From contig JAIROE010000012.1 in NCBI GenBank assembly GCA_031257715.1, forward strand, positions 1 through 6,562: DNA of 6,562 nt. Reading direction: 5' to 3'. The DNA is from Treponema sp. (GTDB taxonomy: Bacteria; Spirochaetota; Spirochaetia; Treponematales; Breznakiellaceae). Position numbers and translations under genes: made by a program. Below, one piece after another: positions 1 through 5,405 of this stretch. The notes under the pieces were generated by a model that was not told the DNA's origin, ran no database searches, and worked only from the letters and a program-made list of their open reading frames with translations. Numbering within the stretch: the stretch's first letter is position 1; every line of letters starts with the position of its first letter.

Positions 1-1116
1 ATCATGAAGCCCTACGGCATGACCGTGGACTGCGTGACCAGCGGCCGGGCGGCCGTAGAGCTGGTGCGGAAAGGCGAAACCCGCTACAACGCAATCTTCA
101 TGGATCACATGATGCCCGGGATGGACGGCCTTGAGGCGGCGCGGATCATCAGAAACGAAATAGACAGCGACTACGCGAGGACCGTGCCGATTATCGCCCT
201 CACGGCCAACGCTATTATCGGCAACGAAAAGCTGTTCCTCAACAACGGTTTTCAGGATTTTCTTACCAAGCCCATCGACATCATGAAGATGAACGACGCG
301 ATTAACCGCTGGGTAAGGGACAAAGAACTGGAAAAGAAAATGGGTATTGATACGGAAAGCCGGCTTGCGGAAGGAAACCGGGACGCAAAGACGGATGGCG
401 CGAATAATGCCGAGAGGGAGTTTGAACGCCAGATTGCGGAGCTGATAAAAAGCGCCCGGGTGGAAGGCCTCAATGCGGAAAAGGGACTGGAACGCTTTGG
501 CGGGGACGGAAAATCCTACATGGAATCGCTGCGCTCCTACGCGCTTCACACCCCGGCCCTGCTTGAAGCGGCGCATGGTACGGATACCCTTTCGGACTAT
601 GCGATTACCGTCCACGGCATCAAGGGTTCCAGTTACGGCATTTCCGCGGATGCTGTCGGGCGCAAGGCGGAAGAACTGGAACACGCGGCCAAGGACGGAA
701 ACGCGGATTTTGTTAAAGCCGGAAACGGGGAGTTTATCAAATCCGTCGAACAGTTTATCGCGCGTTTAACGGAACTTCTTGATACCCTGGAAGAGAAAAT
801 ACAAAAGCCCCGCAAGGCTGCCCCGGACCCGGTCCTGCTCGCCAGGATTAGGGACGCCGCGGAACAGTACGACATGGGAGAGCTTGACAGCGCGATGGAA
901 GAACTGGAACGGTGCGCCTACGAATCGGACGCGGAACTGGTTCCCTGGCTTCGGGAGCAGATCGATAAATCCGAATTCGAGGAGATAATGAAACGGCTTG
1001 CACCCCGGATACCGTCAGAGGCTCTGCTGAAGGAAGAACTTCTGCTGCTGGAAGAAGAACTTCTGCTGCGGGAAGAGATTCTGTTGCCGGAAGAGGTACT
1101 GCTTATCGAAGCATAA
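1..1116 (+). CDS. Hybrid sensor histidine kinase, C-terminal part (receiver + HPt), 5' end outside window
   Basis: This is the C-terminal end of a multi-domain phosphorelay protein. Counting from the ATG at 4, residues 1-105 form a CheY-like receiver: phosphoacceptor D34 (FMDHMMPGMDG), T67 (ALTANA) and K89 (LTKP). The usual first strand with its acidic pair is absent, and the frame is open to base 1, so the ATG at 4 is internal and the gene starts upstream, most likely with sensor and kinase domains. Residues about 140-262 form an HPt domain with phosphorylatable H204 in VHGIKGSS. Residues 275-335 are a helical extension (WLREQI...FEEI) of a kind I associate with such hybrid proteins. Residues 341-370 are a repetitive Leu/Glu tail. 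The kinase core itself is not visible, so a kinase-less receiver-HPt protein is possible. The following gene encodes a receiver protein, a natural phosphate acceptor from H204. Confidence 0.88.
   Translation: MMKPYGMTVDCVTSGRAAVELVRKGETRYNAIFMDHMMPGMDGLEAARIIRNEIDSDYARTVPIIALTANAIIGNEKLFLNNGFQDFLTKPIDIMKMNDAINRWVRDKELEKKMGIDTESRLAEGNRDAKTDGANNAEREFERQIAELIKSARVEGLNAEKGLERFGGDGKSYMESLRSYALHTPALLEAAHGTDTLSDYAITVHGIKGSSYGISADAVGRKAEELEHAAKDGNADFVKAGNGEFIKSVEQFIARLTELLDTLEEKIQKPRKAAPDPVLLARIRDAAEQYDMGELDSAMEELERCAYESDAELVPWLREQIDKSEFEEIMKRLAPRIPSEALLKEELLLLEEELLLREEILLPEEVLLIEA
1024..1113 (+). repeat. Five imperfect 18-base tandem repeats encoding a Leu/Glu tail
   Basis: Units begin with CTGCTG or a close variant at 1024, 1042, 1063, 1081 and 1099. 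Their lengths are 18, 21, 18, 18 and 15 bases. They encode LLKEEL, LLLEEEL, LLREEI, LLPEEV and LLIEA, ending directly at the TAA stop. All length changes are multiples of three, so the frame is kept. The array lies outside the recognised domains of the hybrid kinase. The last unit also contains a small hairpin, TGCTT-ATCG-AAGCA (1100-1113), against the stop codon. The function of the tail is unknown. Confidence 0.85.
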
Positions 1117-1120
1117 ACAA

Positions 1121-1130
1121 AAGAAGGAAG
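1121..1130 (+). promoter_or_regulatory. Shine-Dalgarno-like site before an alternative ATG at 1133
   Basis: AAGAAGGAAG lies just upstream of ATG 1133, which is in frame with the HD-GYP gene. Using it would add 32 residues (MNASRSCSIT...) that match no receiver fold. The spacing from AAGGA to the ATG is short, and the ATG sits in the stem of the hairpin at 1132-1152. It therefore looks like a real ribosome-binding sequence, but one whose start codon may be masked, or that serves a leader rather than the main start. Confidence 0.4.
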
Positions 1131-1131
1131 T

Positions 1132-1152
1132 CATGAACGCTTCGCGTTCATG
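1132..1152. other. Perfect 9-bp inverted repeat with 3-base loop (GCTTCGC core)
   Basis: CATGAACGC, loop TTC, then GCGTTCATG forms a perfect stem-loop 15 bases after the stop of the hybrid kinase. It contains the alternative ATG 1133. No T-run follows, so it is not a standard intrinsic terminator. On the minus strand the core reads GCGAAGC, a heptamer known to form an unusually stable DNA mini-hairpin. Possible roles are mRNA 3'-end protection, modulation of downstream translation, or a small dispersed repeat. Confidence 0.7.
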
Positions 1153-1185
1153 TTCAATTACCAGCGTGCTGTCAGCCTGCGGCGG

Positions 1186-1197
1186 ACGGCATGCCGT
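1186..1197. other. 12-base palindrome in the gap before the HD-GYP gene
   Basis: ACGGCATGCCGT is a perfect palindrome 31 bases upstream of the preferred ATG at 1229. It could be a dimeric regulator site or a small RNA hairpin, though a palindrome without a loop folds poorly as RNA. No role can be assigned from sequence alone. Confidence 0.35.
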
Positions 1198-1214
1198 AAA
1201 AGCGGCAAAAATAA

Positions 1215-1221
1215 AAAAAGG
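1215..1221 (+). promoter_or_regulatory. Ribosome-binding site for the HD-GYP response regulator
   Basis: AAAAAGG ends 7 bases before ATG 1229. This spacing, and the receiver fold beginning immediately after (MKSKQIIFLVDDN), decide the start in favour of 1229 over the upstream in-frame ATG at 1133. Confidence 0.65.
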
Positions 1222-1228
1222 TAAAAAA

Positions 1229-2362
1229 ATGAAAAGCAAACAAATTATTTTTCTGGTTGACGACAATATGACCAACCTGACAACGGGGAAAACGATGTTG
1301 AAAGAACACTACGACATTTTTTCCATACCTTCGGGCGCAAAGCTTTTTGAGATACTGGAAAAAGTAACGCCGGATCTGATCCTTCTTGACATCGAGATGC
1401 CCGAAATGAACGGTTACGAGGCGATAAAAAAGCTCAAGGAGGAAAAGAAGACCCGCGAGATTCCGGTTGTCTTTCTTACCGCCAGGAACGATCCCGGCAG
1501 CGAGCTTGAAGGTTTAAACCTGGGCGCCATAGACTACATCTCCAAGCCTTTTTCGCCCCCGCTGCTTTTGAAGCGTATAGAAAATCACCTGCTTATGCGA
1601 AACCAGCAGACGGCCCTGAAAGACTACAATGAAAATTTACAGGAAATGGTACAACGGAGGACCCGGCAGGTGGTGGAGCTTCAGAATTCAATATTAAACA
1701 CCGTAACGGAAATGGTTGAATTCCGGGACGATGTAACCGGCGGGCACATAGAACGTACCCAGAACTATCTGAAACTTCTTGTGGACAAACTCCTTTCCGA
1801 AAAGATCTATTGGGAAGAAGTTTCAAGCTGGAACCTCGAATTCCTTGTCCCCTCGGCCCAGCTTCACGATGTGGGCAAGATCGCCATCAGCGATGCGATC
1901 CTTAACAAACCGGGAAAACTGACGCCCGAAGAATTTGCAACCATGAAAAGACACGCTTCTATCGGCGAAAAAGCCATTGAGGATATCATGAGGAACAATT
2001 CGGACAACGATTTTCTCCATCACGCAAAAATTTTCGCCGGGACCCATCATGAAAAGTGGGACGGTTCAGGGTATCCCAGGGGATTAAGAAATTCCATGAT
2101 TCCCCTTCAGGGCCGGCTTATGGCTATCGCCGATGTTTATGACGCCCTTATCGCCGAGAGGCCTTACAAGAAGGCCCTTGGTACCGAAGAAGCGGAACGG
2201 ATAATCCTTGAAGGCAGGGAAAAACATTTCGATCCCGTTCTGGTGGAACTGTTTCAGGAACTGTCGCCCCAATTTGCCCAAATTGCGGAACACTGCAACG
2301 CGGCGCTGCGGGAAAAGATGAAAAATGACGGACTTTCCGATCCTGTAAAAGAGAGTGCCTGA
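1229..2362 (+). CDS. Response regulator with HD-GYP domain (predicted cyclic-di-GMP phosphodiesterase)
   Basis: This 377-residue cytoplasmic protein is predicted to hydrolyse the second messenger c-di-GMP under control of phosphorylation. Residues 5-122 are a complete receiver: acidic pair D11/D12, phosphoacceptor D54 (LLDIEMP), T84 and K106 (SKPF). Residues about 124-165 are a charged, probably coiled-coil linker. Residues 165-360 are the HD-GYP domain, with H173 (TGGHIERT), the HD pair H213/D214 (QLHDVGK), H242 (KRHASIG), H273/H274 and the GYP signature in HHEKWDGSGYPRG, and D302 (ADVYDAL). All the expected metal-binding positions are present, so the enzyme looks intact. The architecture is that of the RpfG family. 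It lies 112 bases after the receiver-HPt gene on the same strand with no clear promoter or terminator between, so co-transcription and phosphotransfer from that HPt are plausible. Physiological outputs such as motility or attachment are inference. Confidence 0.93.
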   Translation: MKSKQIIFLVDDNMTNLTTGKTMLKEHYDIFSIPSGAKLFEILEKVTPDLILLDIEMPEMNGYEAIKKLKEEKKTREIPVVFLTARNDPGSELEGLNLGAIDYISKPFSPPLLLKRIENHLLMRNQQTALKDYNENLQEMVQRRTRQVVELQNSILNTVTEMVEFRDDVTGGHIERTQNYLKLLVDKLLSEKIYWEEVSSWNLEFLVPSAQLHDVGKIAISDAILNKPGKLTPEEFATMKRHASIGEKAIEDIMRNNSDNDFLHHAKIFAGTHHEKWDGSGYPRGLRNSMIPLQGRLMAIADVYDALIAERPYKKALGTEEAERIILEGREKHFDPVLVELFQELSPQFAQIAEHCNAALREKMKNDGLSDPVKESA

Positions 2363-2379
2363 GGAAACGCCTCTGGCAC
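2355..2379 (+). other. Stem-loop spanning the HD-GYP stop codon
   Basis: GTGCC-t-GAGG, loop AAACG, CCTC-t-GGCAC: nine base pairs interrupted by one T-T mismatch. The TGA stop at 2360-2362 lies within the left arm. No T-run follows, so this is more likely an mRNA 3'-end structure than an intrinsic terminator. Confidence 0.5.
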
Positions 2380-2393
2380 GGTGAAATTCGAAA

Positions 2394-2470
2394 GGGGAGG
2401 GCGGCTTCCCGAAACGGAACTCCGCCTTTTCCCCGTTCCAGGGGGCTGCCGAAAGGCCCTGCGAAGCAGG
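2394..2470 (+). other. Cluster of competing hairpins in the gap
   Basis: Three structures follow one another. First, GGGGA-G-GGCGG (2394-2404) pairs with CCGCC-TT-TCCCC (2422-2434), with a small internal loop. Its right side competes with GGAAC (2416-2420) pairing to GTTCC (2435-2439). Second, GCC-GAAA-GGC (2448-2457) has a GNRA-type tetraloop and stacks on CAGG (2439-2442) paired to CCTG (2458-2461). Third, CCTGC-GAA-GCAGG (2458-2470) is a perfect 5-bp stem that uses the same CCTG, so the second and third cannot both form completely. Confidence 0.5.
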
Positions 2471-2493
2471 ATTTTGAAGCGGCCCCGGCCAAA

Positions 2494-2527
2494 TCGGCCT
2501 GTTTTTTACAGGCTGATTCCCGTTTTT
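2494..2527 (+). terminator. Candidate transcription terminator after the HD-GYP gene
   Basis: TCGGCCTGT (2494-2502), loop TTTTT, ACAGGCTGA (2508-2516) form a 9-bp stem with one G-T pair. TTCCCGTTTTT (2517-2527) follows, a T-rich but interrupted tail. It is the best terminator-like element between the two gene pairs. The imperfect T-tract and the 131-base distance from the stop codon leave doubt. A weaker alternative is CCCC-TGTCC-GGGG (2528-2540), followed by TCTGTTTT. Confidence 0.38.
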
Positions 2528-2633
2528 CCCCTGTCCGGGGTCTGTTTTCCGGAAATTTGCCCTTTGACAAGGCGATTTTTTTGGCAAAAAAGGCTCAAAG
2601 GGGAGTTTTTGCTCAAAATGTAAGATTGTCGCA

Positions 2634-2663
2634 TTGACAATTCCGGCTTTTCAGGATTATTCT
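2634..2663 (+). promoter_or_regulatory. Candidate sigma-70-type promoter for the first MalT-like gene
   Basis: TTGACA (2634-2639) is a perfect -35 hexamer. With an 18-base spacer it is followed by TATTCT (2658-2663), which matches TATAAT at four of six positions including the first two and the last. GATTAT (2655-2660), with a 15-base spacer, is an alternative. The start would be near 2670, giving a leader of about 90 bases before ATG 2759. Confidence 0.45.
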
Positions 2664-2758
2664 CTTGAGAGTGTTAATGGTCTTCATTTGAAATCCAATC
2701 GGGGTTTCTTTGAATTTTTGCTGTAAAGGGTACTTTTGCTTGTGTCCGAGGAAAGAAA

Positions 2759-5341
2759 ATGCCGAAACAGCTTGTTCACAGCACTATGCCTTTGTCGCCG
2801 GAGAACCTGCTCTTTCTGGAACGCCCCCGGATTGACCGTCTGCTGGAAAAACAGGTGCGGAATCCCGTTGTTATTGTCAATGCCGGCGCAGGCTATGGAA
2901 AGACCCAGGCGGTTTATTCCTTTGTCCGCAAATACAACGCTACTACCTTCTGGATGCAATTTTCCGAAAGGGACAATATCGGTGAGTGGTTTTGGGAAAA
3001 TTTCGTCGCCACAATTGCCATTGTCAACAAAAAAGCGGCGGCGAGGCTTAAAGAAACCGAGTTTCCGGAAACTGACCGCCTGTTTGAACGGTATCTGAAT
3101 ATCCCCCTTATGGAAGCGCCGCCGATGGGACGGTGTATCTTTGTCTACGACGATTTTCACCTTGTCCACAATGCGGCGGTTCTGCGGTTCATGGAGTGTT
3201 CCATTACTTCTCCGTTTCCCAATATCACATCCGTCCTTATATCCCGAACCGAACCGGCCATTAATCTGACAAAGCTTCTTTCCAGGGATCTTTTGGGCAG
3301 AATTACCGAAGAGGATCTCCGGTTCAGCCAGGAAGAAATGGCGGAATATTTCCGCATCCAGAATATTCTGCCTTCACCCCGGACGGTGTCTTCGATATAT
3401 CAGGATACAGAAGGCTGGGCCTTTGCCATACACCTGGCGGGGCTTTCCCTAAAAAACGCTCTGCCAGGGACGCCTTACATACCCCAGGCGATGCGTTCAA
3501 ATATTTTTAAGCTGATAGAAAGTGAAATCATGGCGGGCATACCGGCGGATCTGCGGAAATTCCTCATCAAATTGTCCCTCGTCGAACATTTGGCGCCGGA
3601 TCTGCTTCAGGATATTGCCGCCGGAATTTCCCCGGACAAAATGCTCGTTAATGAAATGGAACAAAGCATCTCGTTTGTCCGTTTTGACATCTATCAGAAC
3701 GCGTACCAAATCCATCACCTGTTTCTGGAATACCTGAGCGGAAAACAGGAGGAACTGTCCGAAGATGAAAAGCGGGAAGTCTACCGGCAGGCCGCCGCGT
3801 GGTGCGCCGCCAACAACCAGAAAATGGACGCCATCAGCTATTATGAAAAGGCCGGGGACTACGAGAAACTGATCGGCGTCATCGAAACCATGTCCCCCAT
3901 GCTGCCGAACCGGATGGCCCGGAGGCTGCTGGAGATCATGGAACGGGCGCCCGAGGAAATATACAGCCAAATTGCCCATGCCCAGGTACAGCGTACCGGG
4001 CTTTATCTGACCCTTGAGATGTTTGACAAGTCCAGGGAAGAAATACTCAAGGTTATCGGCAAGCTGAAAACCCGGCCCCTTTCCCCTTTTGTAACCCGGA
4101 CCCTGACGGGCTGTTACAATCTTCTGGGTTTTATCGGCATGAACACCTGTCCCTATACACGGGACTACGATTATGTTCGTTATTTTGAAAAAGCCAGACA
4201 CTATTACAACCTTAACAAATTTGAAACAGGTCCTCCCATGACCATAATTGCGCTGGCCTCCTATCTTTGCCGGGTCAACACTGAAGAAAAGGGAGAAATG
4301 GAAAAATATATTGCGGCCATCAGCGCATCGGTTCCCCTTACATCGCTTACTTTCGGAGGCTGCGCCCTGGGAATGGATGATTTGTGCCGGGGAGAACTGG
4401 CTTTTTTTAGGGGCGATCTGTCCGGGGCGGAACAATTTCTCCTCCGCTCTCTTGAAAATGCCCGGCAGGGAAGGCAATACGAAATCGAAGACCGGGTCTT
4501 TTTTTACCTGTTGCGGATTAACCTTGCCCGGGGGGATTACAGGGCCATCGTGGATATACTCAAACGATTGAAAGCCCAGCTTGACGAGCAGTTGTACCCG
4601 GCCCGCTTTACCAATTACGATATTCTTACCGGCTGGTATTATGTCCATACCGGGCAGCAGGACAAACTGGCCCCCTGGCTGAAGAATGATTTTGAGGAAA
4701 GCGACCTTAACTCCATAGTCTTTGGTTTGGAAATTCTCGTGAAAGTCAAATACCATTTTGCCGAAAAGCGTTTTCCCGCGGCACTGGCGGTTCTGGACGG
4801 CTGGGAAACAAGAAACAGCCGCTGGAACTTTGTGCTGGGGAAAATCGAAAGAAAGACTCTGGAGGCGGTGTGCCGGTATCGGCTTCGGGACAAAGAGGGC
4901 GCCTTTGCCGCCCTGGCGGAAGCCTGCCGCCTGGCCGGTCCCAACGCGATCTTTATGCCCTTTATGGAACCCGGCAAGGATATGCGGGCCTTGGCGGATG
5001 CGGCGTTAAAGGACAAGGCTCCGGATCTTCCCCAGGACTGGCTGGAAAAAGTACGCCTTGGCGCCGCGGGGTATGCGAAAAAATTCTTTGCCGTGATGGA
5101 ACACTACCGGTCAGGTTCTCCCCGGAAAGGAGCGGCCGACGATAGCGGATTCAGGTTGTCCCGCAGGGAAATGGAAGTCCTTGCGAACTTGTCCCAGGGG
5201 ATGACCCGGGAAGAAATCGCCGGGATCTCTTCCCTGTCGACCAATACGGTCAAGAGCATCATTCGCAGCATTTATCGCAAACTTGAGGCGGTCAACAAAG
5301 CCGACGCGGTACGAATCGCCGCGTCCAGGGGGTTGGTGTAG
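2759..5341 (+). CDS. MalT-like STAND ATPase transcriptional regulator, LuxR-type HTH (copy 1)
   Basis: This 860-residue protein has the architecture and approximate length of E. coli MalT (about 900). Residues 18-330 form the P-loop STAND module: Walker A in AGAGYGKT (42-49), Walker B in CIFVYDDFH (126-134), a sensor-like arginine in ISRTEP (161-166), the family hallmark TEGWAFAIHLAGLSL (217-231) and HHLFLEYL (319-326). Residues about 335-785 are helical-repeat (TPR-like) sequence, expected to bind the inducer. Residues 798-860 are a LuxR/GerE helix-turn-helix, with LSRREMEVL, TREEIAG, STNTVKSI and IYRKLEAV visible. ATP and ligand binding would drive self-assembly and promoter activation in the cytoplasm. 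The inducer is unknown, so I give no malT symbol. ATG 2759 is preceded by GAGGAAAG (2748-2755). No frame break or missing key residue is seen. The usual histidine-type position in TVKxH is isoleucine here. Confidence 0.92.
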   Translation: MPKQLVHSTMPLSPENLLFLERPRIDRLLEKQVRNPVVIVNAGAGYGKTQAVYSFVRKYNATTFWMQFSERDNIGEWFWENFVATIAIVNKKAAARLKETEFPETDRLFERYLNIPLMEAPPMGRCIFVYDDFHLVHNAAVLRFMECSITSPFPNITSVLISRTEPAINLTKLLSRDLLGRITEEDLRFSQEEMAEYFRIQNILPSPRTVSSIYQDTEGWAFAIHLAGLSLKNALPGTPYIPQAMRSNIFKLIESEIMAGIPADLRKFLIKLSLVEHLAPDLLQDIAAGISPDKMLVNEMEQSISFVRFDIYQNAYQIHHLFLEYLSGKQEELSEDEKREVYRQAAAWCAANNQKMDAISYYEKAGDYEKLIGVIETMSPMLPNRMARRLLEIMERAPEEIYSQIAHAQVQRTGLYLTLEMFDKSREEILKVIGKLKTRPLSPFVTRTLTGCYNLLGFIGMNTCPYTRDYDYVRYFEKARHYYNLNKFETGPPMTIIALASYLCRVNTEEKGEMEKYIAAISASVPLTSLTFGGCALGMDDLCRGELAFFRGDLSGAEQFLLRSLENARQGRQYEIEDRVFFYLLRINLARGDYRAIVDILKRLKAQLDEQLYPARFTNYDILTGWYYVHTGQQDKLAPWLKNDFEESDLNSIVFGLEILVKVKYHFAEKRFPAALAVLDGWETRNSRWNFVLGKIERKTLEAVCRYRLRDKEGAFAALAEACRLAGPNAIFMPFMEPGKDMRALADAALKDKAPDLPQDWLEKVRLGAAGYAKKFFAVMEHYRSGSPRKGAADDSGFRLSRREMEVLANLSQGMTREEIAGISSLSTNTVKSIIRSIYRKLEAVNKADAVRIAASRGLV

Positions 5342-5353
5342 ACAAAGACCGGT

Positions 5354-5383
5354 TTGACATCCCTGATAACCATAGCCTGTAAT
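5354..5383 (+). promoter_or_regulatory. Candidate sigma-70-type promoter for the second MalT-like gene
   Basis: TTGACA (5354-5359), an 18-base spacer and TGTAAT (5378-5383, five of six matches) form a strong-looking promoter within the 64-base gap. Transcription would begin near 5390, just ahead of the ribosome-binding site, leaving a very short leader. The spacer length equals that of the candidate promoter of copy 1. No terminator is visible after copy 1, so read-through may add to its output. Confidence 0.6.
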
Positions 5384-5394
5384 TTGCGATTGAT

Positions 5395-5399
5395 AAGGA
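5395..5399 (+). promoter_or_regulatory. Ribosome-binding site that selects GTG 5406
   Basis: AAGGA lies 6 bases before GTG 5406. The in-frame TAA at 5394-5396 rules out earlier starts. The next in-frame ATG (5442) has no such site and would leave only four residues before the conserved FLERPR motif. Confidence 0.7.
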
Positions 5400-5405
5400 A
5401 AAAAA

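Larger units (their letters stand above)
2363..2758. other. 396-base non-coding gap with dense inverted repeats
   Basis: I see no credible gene here. Short open frames exist on both strands but resemble no family and overlap the repeats. The part from 2363 to about 2560 is GC-rich and crowded with short inverted repeats. The part from about 2560 to 2758 is AT-rich, with T- and A-runs, two TTGACA hexamers (2564, 2634), a candidate promoter and the ribosome-binding site GAGGAAAG (2748-2755) of the next gene. The gap separates the phosphorelay pair from the MalT-like genes and should contain the end of one transcript and the start of another. A non-coding or leader RNA is possible but not shown. 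Confidence 0.6.

Noticed and set aside
4..6. ATG at position 4 as the true start of the hybrid kinase gene
   Set aside because: Starting here would remove the first strand and acidic pair of the receiver, and the frame is open to the window edge.
1133..1228. N-terminal extension of the HD-GYP protein from ATG 1133
   Set aside because: The 32 added residues fit no receiver fold and overlap a hairpin and a palindrome, and ATG 1229 has its own site at good spacing. The upstream site is kept as a finding.
2084..2587. 167-residue minus-strand frame covering the end of the HD-GYP gene and the gap
   Set aside because: Low-complexity K/P/R/F-rich translation with no family resemblance. Most of it is antisense to the HD-GYP domain or made of the inverted repeats.
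2564..2592. TTGACA at 2564-2569 as a promoter
   Set aside because: Nothing resembling a -10 hexamer lies 16-18 bases downstream, where the sequence is an A-run followed by GG.
2381..2623. 80-residue plus-strand frame in the long gap
   Set aside because: No ribosome-binding site of note, Arg/Pro-rich translation, and it runs through several hairpins. Not credible as a gene without transcript or conservation data.
2363..2758. Cyclic-di-GMP riboswitch in the gap after the HD-GYP gene
   Set aside because: Looked for because of the neighbouring phosphodiesterase gene. The conserved GEMM-type core and its paired elements are not recognisable on the plus strand.
3497..4756. 419-residue open frame on the minus strand inside the first MalT-like gene
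   Set aside because: It lies fully opposite a gene with intact domain motifs. Its translation is rich in G, P, F, H and Q without recognisable motifs, as expected from antisense of this codon usage.
5342..5360. Terminator after the first MalT-like gene
   Set aside because: CAAA and TTTG can pair around the ACCGGT palindrome, but the stem is only four pairs and no T-run follows.
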